Below, piece after piece: positions 17,046 through 25,268 of a DNA stretch of 64,000 nt. Source of the DNA: UBA8752 sp036159995 (GTDB lineage Bacteria > Bacteroidota > Bacteroidia > Flavobacteriales_D > Sanyastnellaceae). The notes under the pieces are model-generated. The model was not told the DNA's origin. It saw nothing but the letters and a program-made list of their open reading frames with translations, and made no database searches. The translations under genes were made by a program, and so were the position numbers. The first letter of the stretch is position 1, and each line of letters starts with the position of its first letter. The DNA is taken from the NCBI GenBank assembly GCA_036159995.1, contig JAYYEI010000072.1, positions 39,219 through 103,218 on the forward strand. Direction: 5' to 3'.

Positions 17046-18146
17046 ATGCACGCCCGACTCGTTTTCCTCCTCTCCGCCTCCCTCCTGTTTGCCACGGAGG
17101 CCTTGGCCCAACCCGGGCCGGATACCTCCCAATGGCCCGATGGCCGGCCCGGTGCCGACTTCAACGTCACGGACGCCAACGGCCTCAAGCAAGGCCGGTG
17201 GATCCGCGTCTACCCCAACGGCAAGCTCTATTACAGCGGCTCCTTCCGCGATGGTCGCCCCGTCGGCCACTTCACTTTCTTCCGGGAGACCGGCAAGGTG
17301 CTGAGCGAGGTCCAGCACGAGGAGGGCACCGACCTCGCCAAGGCCATCCTCTATCGCGAGGACGGCAGCGAATCGCACAAGGGCAGCTACCAATCCGTGC
17401 AGGTGGACGGCGAGTGGACCCAATGGAAGACCGGCCGGTGGGAGGCCTTCGACCGCAAGGGAAGACTGCGCCTGCAGGAACATTACCAGCGCGACACCCT
17501 CGATGGGGAGCAGCGCACCTACCACCGCACCGGCCAGCTGCTCGAGGAGGGCGCTTACGCGATGGGACTGAAGACCGGCACCTGGACCGCCTATGACCGC
17601 GAGGGGATGCTCCGGAGCGAGGAGCATTGGCGCCAAGGAGAGCGGCACGGCCCGTCGGTCGTGATGGAAAAGGGCAAGCCCTTGAGTGAGGGCGAATACC
17701 GGGACGGCCTGCCGGTGGGCACCTGGACCACCTACAATCCCGACGGCAAGGTCCGCTCACTCGTGGAATACGAGGGCGGTCGCCTGGTGTCGGAGGCGCC
17801 GCAAAACGGCGAATTCTCGGCGGAATACCCCAGCGGCCGGCCGGAATGGGTGGGCCGCTATTCGCACGGCCGACTCGACGGCCCCTTCACCGCCTGGCAC
17901 GACCGCGGCGAGTGGACCATGGTCCCGGCCGACCAAGGGGCCGCCACTCCTGCCGGCCCACCCCGCGGCGGGCGGGGAGCCGGTGAGGACCCCTTGCGCC
18001 GGGAATTGCGCAACCAACCGATGAAGGAGATGGGCGAATACACCGCCGGGGTCAAGGATGGCACCTGGCGCTACTTCGATGAGGCGGGCGATGTGATCCG
18101 CACCGAGCGCTGGACGCTGGGGCGGCTCCAGTCCACCGAGGAATGA
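17046..18146 (+). CDS. Secreted MORN-repeat variant (YwqK-like) protein
   Basis: A 366-residue exported protein with a signal peptide (LVFLLSASLLFATEALAQ) and a chain of short MORN-like repeats (G-x-W-x-x-Y/F-x-x-x-G-x-L) over residues 45-350, for example GRWIRVYPNGKLYYSG, GTWTAYDREGMLRSEE, GTWTTYNPDGKVRS and GTWRYFDEAGDVIR. The spacing is about 23 residues. Such proteins are common in Bacteroidota, are usually labelled toxin-antitoxin YwqK family, and have no proven function. I see no toxin or antitoxin partner nearby. The subtilisin gene starts 7 bases downstream, suggesting co-transcription. Confidence 0.8.
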   Translation: MHARLVFLLSASLLFATEALAQPGPDTSQWPDGRPGADFNVTDANGLKQGRWIRVYPNGKLYYSGSFRDGRPVGHFTFFRETGKVLSEVQHEEGTDLAKAILYREDGSESHKGSYQSVQVDGEWTQWKTGRWEAFDRKGRLRLQEHYQRDTLDGEQRTYHRTGQLLEEGAYAMGLKTGTWTAYDREGMLRSEEHWRQGERHGPSVVMEKGKPLSEGEYRDGLPVGTWTTYNPDGKVRSLVEYEGGRLVSEAPQNGEFSAEYPSGRPEWVGRYSHGRLDGPFTAWHDRGEWTMVPADQGAATPAGPPRGGRGAGEDPLRRELRNQPMKEMGEYTAGVKDGTWRYFDEAGDVIRTERWTLGRLQSTEE

Positions 18147-18153
18147 GCTGTCC

Positions 18154-19932
18154 ATGATCCGCTTGCGTTCCCTTCCCATTCTGCTGTGGCTGGCCGTGAC
18201 CGGTCTGGTGGCCGACGCGCAGATTGCGCCCGACCACCACTGGGTCGGCTTTGCGGACAAGGTGGGCTGCGGGGTGGACCTGAACGGCCCGGAGGCCGGG
18301 CGGCAGCTGCTTAGCCAGCGCGCCCTCGACCGCCGGGCGCGCCACGGCATTGCCCTGGACTCGTTGGATCTTCCCGTGCCGCCGCTCCGGATTTCCGCCG
18401 TGCTGTCCGTGGGAGAGACGGAGGCTGGACGCCCCGTACAGCTGCTGCACCGCAGCAAATGGTTCAATGGCATTGTGATCCGCCTCGACACTGCGCTCGT
18501 GGATTCGGCCGGCGCCGCGGAGGTGCTCGCGGGCATCGCGGCACTGGACGGCGTCATCGAGGCGCGGTCCTGCACGTGGCACGAAACAGCCCGGCCGGTG
18601 GACCTGCCCCCCTTGGCGCGGCCGCGGTCGCTACAGGAACATCAGAGCGGTCCGGAAGGCTATGGCATGGCTTGGGATCAGACGCGCCAGCTGCGGCTGG
18701 ACCTCCTTCACGGCCTCGGCCACCGGGGTGAGGGCATGCTGGTCGGGGTTCTGGACAGCGGGTTTGACCGGGTCGACACCAACCCGGCCTTCGCCCGAGC
18801 CCATGCCGATGGGCGGATCACCATCGGTGGCAACTTCCCCAACGGAGGCGCGGCCTCCCAGTGGATCTACTCCGAGCATGCGCACGGCGCCATGGTCCTG
18901 TCGACCATGGTGGGCCACCTCGACACACCAGGCGGGGAGCATTACCTCGGCACCGCGCCCGATGCCGCCTACGTGCTCTTCCGCACGGAGGACGTGCACT
19001 GGGAGCACCTCGTCGAGGAATACCACTGGGTCTCGGCGGCCGAACGGGCCGACAGCATGGGATGCGACGTGCTGAACACCTCGCTGGGCTATTCGCTCTT
19101 CGACGCCGCCGCCGCCAACCACAGCCCGGCTGAGCTGGACGGCAACACCTTCCGCATTACCCAGGCCTCCGACATCGCGGCCACCAAGGGCATGCTCGTC
19201 CTCAACTCGGCGGGCAACAGCGGCAACAGCCCCTGGGAGAAGATCACCGCACCGGCGGATGGCGACAGTGTCCTCGCTGTCGGCGCCGTGGACGTCTTCG
19301 GTCAACACGCCAGCTTCAGCAGCTACGGCCCTTCCGCCGATGGACGGGTCAAGCCCGACCTCTGCGCCACGGGCCGCGATGCCGCCTATGTCCATCCCGA
19401 CGGCTCCATCCGCACCGGAAACGGCACCTCCTTCTCCTCTCCCATCCTCTGCGGAGCCGCCACCAGCCTGTGGAGCGCCCACCCGGACCAGCCCGCCTGG
19501 GCCATCCGCCGCGCCCTGCTCGAATCCGCTTCCCAATGGGCCGCGCCGGACACCGTGCGCGGCTTCGGCATCCCCGACCTCTGGGCCGCCCACCTCGCCC
19601 TCGGCGGCGAGGCGCCTGAACCGGAGGGAGGCGGCACGGGACTCCTCGTCTTTCCCAACCCCGTGCCGACAGCCGCCTCGCACCTGCGGGTGGTCTTCGA
19701 GGAAGGCAACCTGTTGGCCGTTCCCAACACCCCCCTTCACTGGACCGTCCGCAATGCGTTGGGCCAAACCCTCGCCGAGGGCAGCCTCGAGCGCGGCAAG
19801 GACATCCTGTCCACCCTGACCCTCGAGACGGGCCCCCTGGCCACCGGTTCCTATCTCCTCCTCCTGCGCGGGGTGCCCGAAGAGGACCCCACCACCCGAC
19901 CGACCGCATGGGCACGGTTCGTTGTGGAATGA
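18154..19932 (+). CDS. Subtilisin-like serine protease (S8) with T9SS-type C-terminus
   Basis: Secreted 592-residue protease. A signal peptide (LPILLWLAVTGLVADAQ) and a propeptide-like region to about residue 165 precede the S8 domain. The catalytic triad reads Asp201 (GVLDSGFD), His244 (HAHGAMV) and Ser426 (NGTSFSSPI), with the oxyanion Asn in LNSAGNSG. The C-terminal 100 residues (LLVFPNPVP onward) look like a T9SS sorting domain, though the very end is ARFVVE. It follows the MORN-repeat gene by 7 bases, and the small basic protein gene starts 13 bases later. It probably acts extracellularly on proteins. Confidence 0.9.
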   Translation: MIRLRSLPILLWLAVTGLVADAQIAPDHHWVGFADKVGCGVDLNGPEAGRQLLSQRALDRRARHGIALDSLDLPVPPLRISAVLSVGETEAGRPVQLLHRSKWFNGIVIRLDTALVDSAGAAEVLAGIAALDGVIEARSCTWHETARPVDLPPLARPRSLQEHQSGPEGYGMAWDQTRQLRLDLLHGLGHRGEGMLVGVLDSGFDRVDTNPAFARAHADGRITIGGNFPNGGAASQWIYSEHAHGAMVLSTMVGHLDTPGGEHYLGTAPDAAYVLFRTEDVHWEHLVEEYHWVSAAERADSMGCDVLNTSLGYSLFDAAAANHSPAELDGNTFRITQASDIAATKGMLVLNSAGNSGNSPWEKITAPADGDSVLAVGAVDVFGQHASFSSYGPSADGRVKPDLCATGRDAAYVHPDGSIRTGNGTSFSSPILCGAATSLWSAHPDQPAWAIRRALLESASQWAAPDTVRGFGIPDLWAAHLALGGEAPEPEGGGTGLLVFPNPVPTAASHLRVVFEEGNLLAVPNTPLHWTVRNALGQTLAEGSLERGKDILSTLTLETGPLATGSYLLLLRGVPEEDPTTRPTAWARFVVE

Positions 19933-19945
19933 CGTTCTTGCTTCC

Positions 19946-20326
19946 ATGACCGCGCGCCGCATCCTCCTCTGGTTGCCCCTTCTCGTATTCCTCTGGTCGG
20001 GAACCGCGGCGGAGGCCCAACGCGACCGGTCCCAGGATCCCGGACGACAGCGCAAGGCGCAGATCAAGCGACAAAAGGAACGCAACGACCAAAAGGAAGC
20101 CGCCTTCCGCCAAGGCCGAAAGGACCACTGGAAAAAGCAGGACAAATCGACCCGCAAGCGGTGGCGCGCCCAGCGCCGGGCGGCCAAGCGCATGCGCCGG
20201 GGAGGCGGCCCCGAGAGCTGGTATCAGGGGCTGTTCCGGTCCGGAAAGCCCATCCCCTGGACCCGCCGCGCCGCCAACAAAGTGGGCAACCTCTTCAAAC
20301 GCAAGCGCCAACGCCGATCTTACTGA
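19946..20326 (+). CDS. Small, very basic exported protein, unknown
   Basis: A 126-residue protein with a clear signal peptide (RILLWLPLLVFLWSGTAAEAQ). The mature part is extremely rich in Arg, Lys and Gln, with runs such as RKAQIKRQKERNDQKEA and KRWRAQRRAAKRMRRGG, so its predicted pI is very high. It ends FKRKRQRRSY. I recognise no domain. The middle could form a charged helix. It begins 13 bases after the subtilisin gene and is probably the last gene of that operon. A DNA-, LPS- or polysaccharide-binding role is conceivable but unproven. Confidence 0.75.
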   Translation: MTARRILLWLPLLVFLWSGTAAEAQRDRSQDPGRQRKAQIKRQKERNDQKEAAFRQGRKDHWKKQDKSTRKRWRAQRRAAKRMRRGGGPESWYQGLFRSGKPIPWTRRAANKVGNLFKRKRQRRSY

Positions 20327-20359
20327 CCCATGTCAATTGCCGAACGGCGAGGGACTGCC

Positions 20360-20366
20360 TACTTTG
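20360..20366 (+). promoter_or_regulatory. Promoter-like box of a mini-transcription unit
   Basis: TACTTTG resembles the Bacteroidota -7 box with one spacer base missing, and lies 5 nt before an ATG at 20372 that opens a 22-codon frame ending at a terminator. Confidence 0.3.
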
Positions 20367-20371
20367 CCCGG

Positions 20372-20437
20372 ATGCGATCACTCTGCATGCTGCTCACCAT
20401 CGGGCTTGGCCCGATCGAGTTTGGTGGCTTTGGATGA
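20372..20437 (+). other. Possible 21-residue small ORF or short RNA
   Basis: A 22-codon reading frame (MRSLCMLLTIGLGPIEFGGFG) runs from ATG 20372 to TGA 20435-20437. It is bracketed by a promoter-like box 5 nt upstream and a strong hairpin terminator whose A-run begins at the stop codon. The peptide is hydrophobic and unlike anything I can name. The unit could equally be a short noncoding RNA, or chance in the gap between the basic-protein gene and tRNA-Thr. Confidence 0.25.
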
Positions 20438-20464
20438 AAAAAGCCCCTCGTGGGAGGGGCTTTT
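20438..20464. terminator. Bidirectional terminator beside tRNA-Thr
   Basis: An 11-bp hairpin (arms 20439-20449 and 20454-20464) is flanked by A-run and T-run on either side. On the minus strand it follows tRNA-Thr by 4 bases and carries a T6 tail; on the plus strand it could end the subtilisin operon or the small unit at 20372. Confidence 0.8.
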
Positions 20465-20467
20465 CTG

Positions 20468-20540
<73 letters not shown>

Positions 20541-20569
20541 CTGTGTCACCGCTTTCGGAGACGGGGCGG

Positions 20570-20577
20570 CAAAGATA
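20570..20577 (-). promoter_or_regulatory. Putative promoter of tRNA-Thr(CGT)
   Basis: The minus strand reads TATCTTTG, a perfect -7 box, 29 nt before the tRNA 5' end and downstream of the rarA stop. Confidence 0.5.
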
Positions 20578-20626
20578 CGCACGCGGTATAAGAAGGTTGC
20601 GCCCGAAGGCCAATTTTCCTGTCAAC

Positions 20627-21928
20627 TCACCCCTTGCGGTCGCCCCACAGGCTGCGCAGGAAGTCGGCGATGCTGCGTTCCCGCGCCGTGTTGCCGGGGC
20701 GGAAGAAGCGCTGTCCGGCCAGTCCTTCCGGCAGGCATTCCTGCCCGCTGAACCCCCCGTGGTCGTGGTCGTAGCGGTAGCCGCTCCCATGGCCGAGGTC
20801 CTTCATCAGCTTCGTCGGCGCATTGCGCAGGTGCATCGGAACCGGCAGGTCTCCATGGTCCCGGACGGCTTTCTGGGCCATGCCGATGGCCGCATAGGCG
20901 CTGTTGGACTTGGGGCTCGACGCGAGGTAGGTCGCGCATTGGGAAAGCGGGATGCGACACTCCGGAACGCCGAGCCGTTCGACGGCGTCGAAGGTGGCGT
21001 TGGCCAGGACGAGGGCGGTGGGGTTGGCGTGGCCAATGTCCTCGCTGGCGGAGATGAGCAGGCGCCGGGCGATGAACTTGGGGTCCTCCCCGCCCTCAAT
21101 CATCCGCGCCAGCCAATAGACCGCCCCGTCGGGGTCGCTGCTGCGGATGGATTTGATGAGGGCTGAGGCGATGTCGTAATGGGTGTCGCCGGTTTTGTCG
21201 TAGCGCGACAGGTTGGCCTGGATGAACCGGGACACCAGCGCGTCGTCGATCCGGATCCCGTCGGCTGCCTCGCCCTGCTCGGAGGCGGCACCCGCCACCA
21301 CGAGTTCGAGGACATTGAGGAGGCGCCGGCCATCTCCGCCGCTGGCACGCAACAGGGCGTCCCATTCGGAAATCTCCACGCGGTGGGACTGGAGCCACTC
21401 GTCTCCGTCGAGGGCCCGCTGGACGAGTGCCTGAAGCTGCTCCTTGCCAAAGGCCTCGAGGACGTAGACCTGGCTGCGGGACAGCAAGGCGGGGATGACC
21501 TCGAAACTCGGGTTCTCCGTGGTCGCGCCGATGAGGGTCACCGACCCGCGCTCCACCGCGCCGAGGAGGCTGTCCTGCTGGGCCTTGGAGAAGCGGTGGA
21601 TCTCGTCGATGAACAGGACCGCCCGCGTGCTGAACATCCCTTGGCGCTCTGCACTGTCGATGACCTCGCGGACTTCCTTGACCCCGCTGCGGATGGCGCT
21701 GAGCTGATGGAAGGGGCGCCCGGTCGCCTCGGCCATGAGCCGGGCCAATGTCGTCTTGCCCACTCCCGGAGGCCCCCACAGGATCATGGACGGCAACTGG
21801 CCGGCGGTCAGGGCGCGGCGCAGGGTCGCCTCCGGCCCCACCAGGTGGTCCTGCCCGACGTAGTCCTCAAGGGTGCGCGGGCGCATGCGCTCAGCGAGCG
21901 GCGCTTCGGGGGCGTTGGGCGCAGTCAT
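20627..21928 (-). CDS. rarA: Replication-associated recombination protein A (AAA+ ATPase)
   Basis: RarA/MgsA acts at stalled replication forks. The 433-residue AAA+ protein has an N-terminal LAERMRPRTLEDYVGQDHL, Walker A GPPGVGKTT at about residues 52-60, Walker B VLFIDEIHRF, sensor-1 GATTENPSF, and the family's C-terminal tetramerisation region with DPDGAVYWLARMIEGGEDP and LLISASEDIG. The ATG at 21928 overlaps the upstream acyltransferase stop by 4 bases, so it is the last gene of a three-gene coupled operon. Confidence 0.96.
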   Translation of the reverse strand: MTAPNAPEAPLAERMRPRTLEDYVGQDHLVGPEATLRRALTAGQLPSMILWGPPGVGKTTLARLMAEATGRPFHQLSAIRSGVKEVREVIDSAERQGMFSTRAVLFIDEIHRFSKAQQDSLLGAVERGSVTLIGATTENPSFEVIPALLSRSQVYVLEAFGKEQLQALVQRALDGDEWLQSHRVEISEWDALLRASGGDGRRLLNVLELVVAGAASEQGEAADGIRIDDALVSRFIQANLSRYDKTGDTHYDIASALIKSIRSSDPDGAVYWLARMIEGGEDPKFIARRLLISASEDIGHANPTALVLANATFDAVERLGVPECRIPLSQCATYLASSPKSNSAYAAIGMAQKAVRDHGDLPVPMHLRNAPTKLMKDLGHGSGYRYDHDHGGFSGQECLPEGLAGQRFFRPGNTARERSIADFLRSLWGDRKG

Positions 21929-22872
21929 CGGGCGGTCGGTTCGGGGGTGGGCTCGCCGGTGCTTGCCGCATCCTGCGGAACCTCGACGTGGTGGAGCGGG
22001 ACCCCGTCGGGGCGGGCGTGCTTCCAGCGCGTGTGGGACCAGAGCCAATGGGCCGGATCGCGTCGGATCTGGGCTTCGAGCCGATCGTAGGTCGCCTTGA
22101 GCAGGGCGCCTTTCGGCCACGCCTTCGGTGTGTCGGTGATCAGGTCATAATGGACCTCCCAATGTCCACGGGGCTTGCCCTTAGCCTTGCGCAAGCCGAA
22201 GAAGACCACGGGCATGTCGAATTTCCTGGCGAAGGCTTCGAGACCGAAGTGCATGGCGGTCTCCCGGCCCATCCATTCCATCCACCACGCCTTCTTGGGG
22301 TCAAGCGGGCGCTGGTCCACGGCGAGCGTCACCGCCTTGGCCCGGCCCTGCTCCTCCACCATCCAGGCCGACACCTGTTTCATCTCCACGAGCTCCGTCC
22401 CGAACTGGCTGCGCGTGCGGAAGATGAGGTCGTCATAGAACGCATTGGAGAGGCGCTTGTAGACCCCCATGAAGGGCAACGGCAGAGCATCGCCCGAGGT
22501 CACGGCATAGCGCTCCCAGTTGCCGTAATGGCCACAGGACAGCAACACGCCCGGTGCTTGGTCGGCAAACGGTGCGAGCACCTCCGGGTTGACGTGGTGG
22601 AACCGCTCCGCCAGGTCCGCCCGGTCCGCCCGGAAATGCTTGAGCGACTCCACGAGCACCTCCGCGAGGTGGGTGAAGAAATCCCGGGCGATGCGGGTGC
22701 GCTCGGCCTCACTTTTCTCGGGGAAGACTCCCGCGAGGTTGGCCAGCACCACCTTCTTGCGGTAGCCGGTCCACCACAACAGGGTGGCGAGTCCATCCGC
22801 AATCGGATAGAGCATCCAATAGGGCAGCCGGCCGATCGGGCCCACAAACAGGGTGTGGAGGAGGCGGGTCAT
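21925..22872 (-). CDS. LpxL/HtrB-like lipid A acyltransferase
   Basis: A 315-residue inner-membrane lysophospholipid acyltransferase-family protein. The N-terminus has a hydrophobic segment (LPYWMLYPIADGLATLLWW). The catalytic HX4(D/E) motif reads HYGNWE at about residue 118, followed by FMGVYKRLSNAFYD and VDQRPLD. It is presumably a late acyltransferase of lipid A synthesis. The ATG at 22872 overlaps the upstream metallo-hydrolase stop by 4 bases, and its own stop overlaps rarA. The same reading frame stays open far upstream in GC-rich antisense sequence, so the overlap decides the start. Confidence 0.92.
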   Translation of the reverse strand: MTRLLHTLFVGPIGRLPYWMLYPIADGLATLLWWTGYRKKVVLANLAGVFPEKSEAERTRIARDFFTHLAEVLVESLKHFRADRADLAERFHHVNPEVLAPFADQAPGVLLSCGHYGNWERYAVTSGDALPLPFMGVYKRLSNAFYDDLIFRTRSQFGTELVEMKQVSAWMVEEQGRAKAVTLAVDQRPLDPKKAWWMEWMGRETAMHFGLEAFARKFDMPVVFFGLRKAKGKPRGHWEVHYDLITDTPKAWPKGALLKATYDRLEAQIRRDPAHWLWSHTRWKHARPDGVPLHHVEVPQDAASTGEPTPEPTAR

Positions 22873-23660
22873 GCGGCGGAAATGCGGAGGCCGTCCTCGC
22901 CGAGGAAGACGCCTCGGGGCAGGTCGGGTGCCACGTCCCGGTGCTTGCCGAGCAGGTGGCTGATGTGGGTCAAATAGGCCTCGGAGGGGCCCACCCGCTC
23001 GATGACCTCGAGGGCCTCGCCGAGGGTGAAGTGGCTGAGGTGTGGCTCCTTGCGCAAGGCATTGATCACCAGCACCTCGACCCCCTCCAACCGGGGCCAG
23101 GTCTCCGGCGCAAAGGCGTTGGCATCGGTGATGTAGGCGATGGGGCCGATGCGGAAGCCCAGCACGGGCAGCTTGTAGTGGACGACCGGCAGGGGCATCA
23201 CCTCCACCCCGCCGATGGTGACGGGTCCGCCGTCGAGGTCGTGCAACTGGACCTTGGGGATGCCGGGATACGGATGGGGGTCGAAGACATACTTGAACTC
23301 GCGGCGCAGGGCCTCCTGCACGCGGGGGACGGCGTAGACATCCATGTCCCGCTTCTGGCGGAAGTTGAAGGCGCGGATGTCGTCGAGACCGGCCACATGG
23401 TCTTTGTGCTCGTGGGTAAACAGGACCGCGTCCAATGTGGTCACCTTCGAACGGAGCATCTGCTGCCGGAAATCGGGACCGGTGTCGACCACGAAGGTCC
23501 GCGGGCCCTCCGGAGCGTGCTCCCCGTCGACCTCGAACAGGGCGCTCGACCGGGTGCGGTTGTCGCGGGGGTCGGTGGACGTGCACACCCTGCAGTCACA
23601 GGCGATGACCGGGACCCCCTGGGAGGTTCCGGTGCCGAGAAGGGTGAGGTGAACGCCCAT
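22869..23660 (-). CDS. MBL-fold metallo-hydrolase, PhnP-like
   Basis: A 263-residue metallo-beta-lactamase-fold enzyme with the N-terminus LTLLGTGTSQGVPVIACDC, typical of the PhnP/phosphodiesterase-like branch, and CDCRVC as a possible extra metal site. Ligand motifs are THEHKDH at about residue 85, a mid-chain VVHYKLPVLGFRI, YITDAN, and HISH near the end. The likely activity is a cyclic phosphodiester or related phosphodiesterase; I cannot fix the substrate. It is first in the operon with the LpxL-like gene and rarA, and a perfect -7 box lies 6 nt before its ATG. Confidence 0.88.
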   Translation of the reverse strand: MGVHLTLLGTGTSQGVPVIACDCRVCTSTDPRDNRTRSSALFEVDGEHAPEGPRTFVVDTGPDFRQQMLRSKVTTLDAVLFTHEHKDHVAGLDDIRAFNFRQKRDMDVYAVPRVQEALRREFKYVFDPHPYPGIPKVQLHDLDGGPVTIGGVEVMPLPVVHYKLPVLGFRIGPIAYITDANAFAPETWPRLEGVEVLVINALRKEPHLSHFTLGEALEVIERVGPSEAYLTHISHLLGKHRDVAPDLPRGVFLGEDGLRISAA

Positions 23661-23666
23661 GGTGGG

Positions 23667-23674
23667 CAAAGTTA
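23667..23674 (-). promoter_or_regulatory. -7 box of the PhnP-like/LpxL/rarA operon
   Basis: The minus strand reads TAACTTTG, a perfect TAnnTTTG match ending 6 nt before the ATG, predicting a leaderless operon transcript. Confidence 0.6.
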
Positions 23675-23709
23675 ATCGCCTCCCGGTCCGCGTTCCGGGC
23701 GCAACTCGG

Positions 23710-23717
23710 TACCTTTG
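23710..23717 (+). promoter_or_regulatory. -7 box for the gene at 23740
   Basis: TACCTTTG, a perfect match 22 nt before the GTG start, divergent from the promoter at 23667-23674. Confidence 0.55.
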
Positions 23718-23739
23718 CAGGGCACCTTCATCCTCTCCC

Positions 23740-25197
23740 GTGGACAGCAACCGCGTCATCCTGTCGGCCAAGCAGAAGGCCCTCCGGGTCAACATGAACC
23801 ACGACCTCTACGGCACCTTCGCCGAAATCGGGGCCGGACAGGAGGTCGTCCGCCACTTCTTCCGCGCCGGAGGAGCCAGCGGCACCATCGCCAAAACCAT
23901 CAGCGCCTACGACAAGGACTTCAGCGACGCCATCTACGGCGTGGAGGAGTCGGGCCGCTATGTGTGCGAGCCCCGGGTGCAGAAGATGCTGGACCACGAG
24001 TACCGCCTCTGCGAGGAGCGCCTCTCGCGGGAGATGCACCCCACCAAGAAGTTCTTTGCGTTCGCCAACACGGTCGCCACGATCAACTACCACAAGACGA
24101 TCGAGGGCCACGGCTGGTTTGGCATCCGGTTCCAGACGGCCCCCAACAAGGCCCCGAACACCGTGGTGCTCCACGCCCGCTTCCACGAGCCGGACGCCCT
24201 GCTCCAGCACGCCAGCATCGGCACGCTCGGCGTGAACCTCATCTACGGCTGTCATTTCCTGTACAAGCAGCCCAACGACCTCCTGCTCAGCCTCTACGAC
24301 GAGCTGGACAAGGACCAGATCGAGATCGACACCATCCAGATGAACGGCCCGGATTTCGCCGGCGTCGACAACCGGTTGCTGTCCCTTCAGCTGGTGAAGC
24401 ACGGCATGACCGACGCGGTCATCTTCTCCCCCGACGGCCGCAACCTGCAGGCCGCCGACGTGCTGTACAAGAAGAACATCCTCGCCATCCGCGGCAGCTT
24501 CCGGCCCGTCACCCGGGTCAACCTCGACATGATGCAGCGCGGTCTGTCCATGTTCCGCGAGGAGAAGCGCGTGGAGGAGGACAACATCCAGCTCCTCTTC
24601 GAGATTACCCTCAACAACCTCAAATCCGAGGGCGACATCGACGAAAAGGACTTCCTGGACCGGGCGGACATCCTCTGCTCGCTTGGGCAGACGGTGCTCA
24701 TTTCGAACTATCAGGAGTACTATAAGCTCATTGAATACTTCTCGAGGTACACCAAGAAGCGCATGGGTGTCATCATGGGCGGCAATGCCATGATGGACCT
24801 CTTCAACGAGCGCTACTACCGCGACCTCAATGGCGGCATCCTCGAAGCCTTCGGGGTGATGTTCAGCCGGGACCTCAAAGTCTACGCCTATCCCTGGCAC
24901 GACAACGAGAACGACGTGCTCATCCGGACGGACAATGCGCCCATCCACCCGCGCATCAAGCCGCTCTACGACTACCTGCTGTTCAACAAGCGCATCTCCG
25001 ACATCCAGCTCGAGGACCTGTCCCTGCTGGACATCTTCAGCGTGGAGGTCCTGCGCATGATCCGCGAGGGCAATGGCGGATGGGAAGAGATGGTCCCCCA
25101 CCCCGTGGACCACATCATCAAGCGCAACCGCCTCTTCGGATACAACGGACCGGCACCGGTCGATCCGGGGCTGGCCGACGCCGCGCTCCTGAACTGA
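23740..25197 (+). CDS. Conserved Bacteroidota protein of unknown function, 485 aa
   Basis: A 485-residue cytoplasmic-looking protein without signal peptide, membrane helix or barrel features. The GTG at 23740 gives VDSNRVILSAKQKALRVN, leading to the strongly family-like block YGTFAEIGAGQEVVRHFF and then SGTIAKTISAYDKDFSDAIYG. I recall close relatives across Bacteroidota that carry inconsistent database names, including TonB-dependent receptor, which this sequence does not support. Other conserved-looking blocks are NGPDFAGVDNRLLSLQLV and MGVIMGGNAMMDLFNERYY. It is a single gene with a good promoter, ending at a bidirectional terminator shared with rpoC. No function assigned. Confidence 0.88.
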   Translation: MDSNRVILSAKQKALRVNMNHDLYGTFAEIGAGQEVVRHFFRAGGASGTIAKTISAYDKDFSDAIYGVEESGRYVCEPRVQKMLDHEYRLCEERLSREMHPTKKFFAFANTVATINYHKTIEGHGWFGIRFQTAPNKAPNTVVLHARFHEPDALLQHASIGTLGVNLIYGCHFLYKQPNDLLLSLYDELDKDQIEIDTIQMNGPDFAGVDNRLLSLQLVKHGMTDAVIFSPDGRNLQAADVLYKKNILAIRGSFRPVTRVNLDMMQRGLSMFREEKRVEEDNIQLLFEITLNNLKSEGDIDEKDFLDRADILCSLGQTVLISNYQEYYKLIEYFSRYTKKRMGVIMGGNAMMDLFNERYYRDLNGGILEAFGVMFSRDLKVYAYPWHDNENDVLIRTDNAPIHPRIKPLYDYLLFNKRISDIQLEDLSLLDIFSVEVLRMIREGNGGWEEMVPHPVDHIIKRNRLFGYNGPAPVDPGLADAALLN

Positions 25198-25222
25198 GGC
25201 CGACTCCGGCCTTCACCCAAGA

Positions 25223-25249
25223 AAAAAGGCGGCCCTGGGCCGCCTTTTT
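25223..25249. terminator. Bidirectional terminator between the 23740 gene and rpoC
   Basis: A GGCGGC/GCCGCC stem (28-33 and 39-44 of 25200) with a 5-nt loop is flanked by five or six A and five T, so it can act on both strands. It lies 26 bases after the plus-strand stop and about 20 bases beyond the rpoC stop. Confidence 0.88.
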
Positions 25250-25268
25250 CTTGTTGGATGGGGAAGGA

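Noticed and set aside
17046..18146. Toxin-antitoxin system suggested by the usual name of YwqK/MORN proteins
   Set aside because: The protein has a signal peptide and only MORN-like repeats, and the adjacent genes are mdh and a subtilisin; no toxin or antitoxin partner is present.
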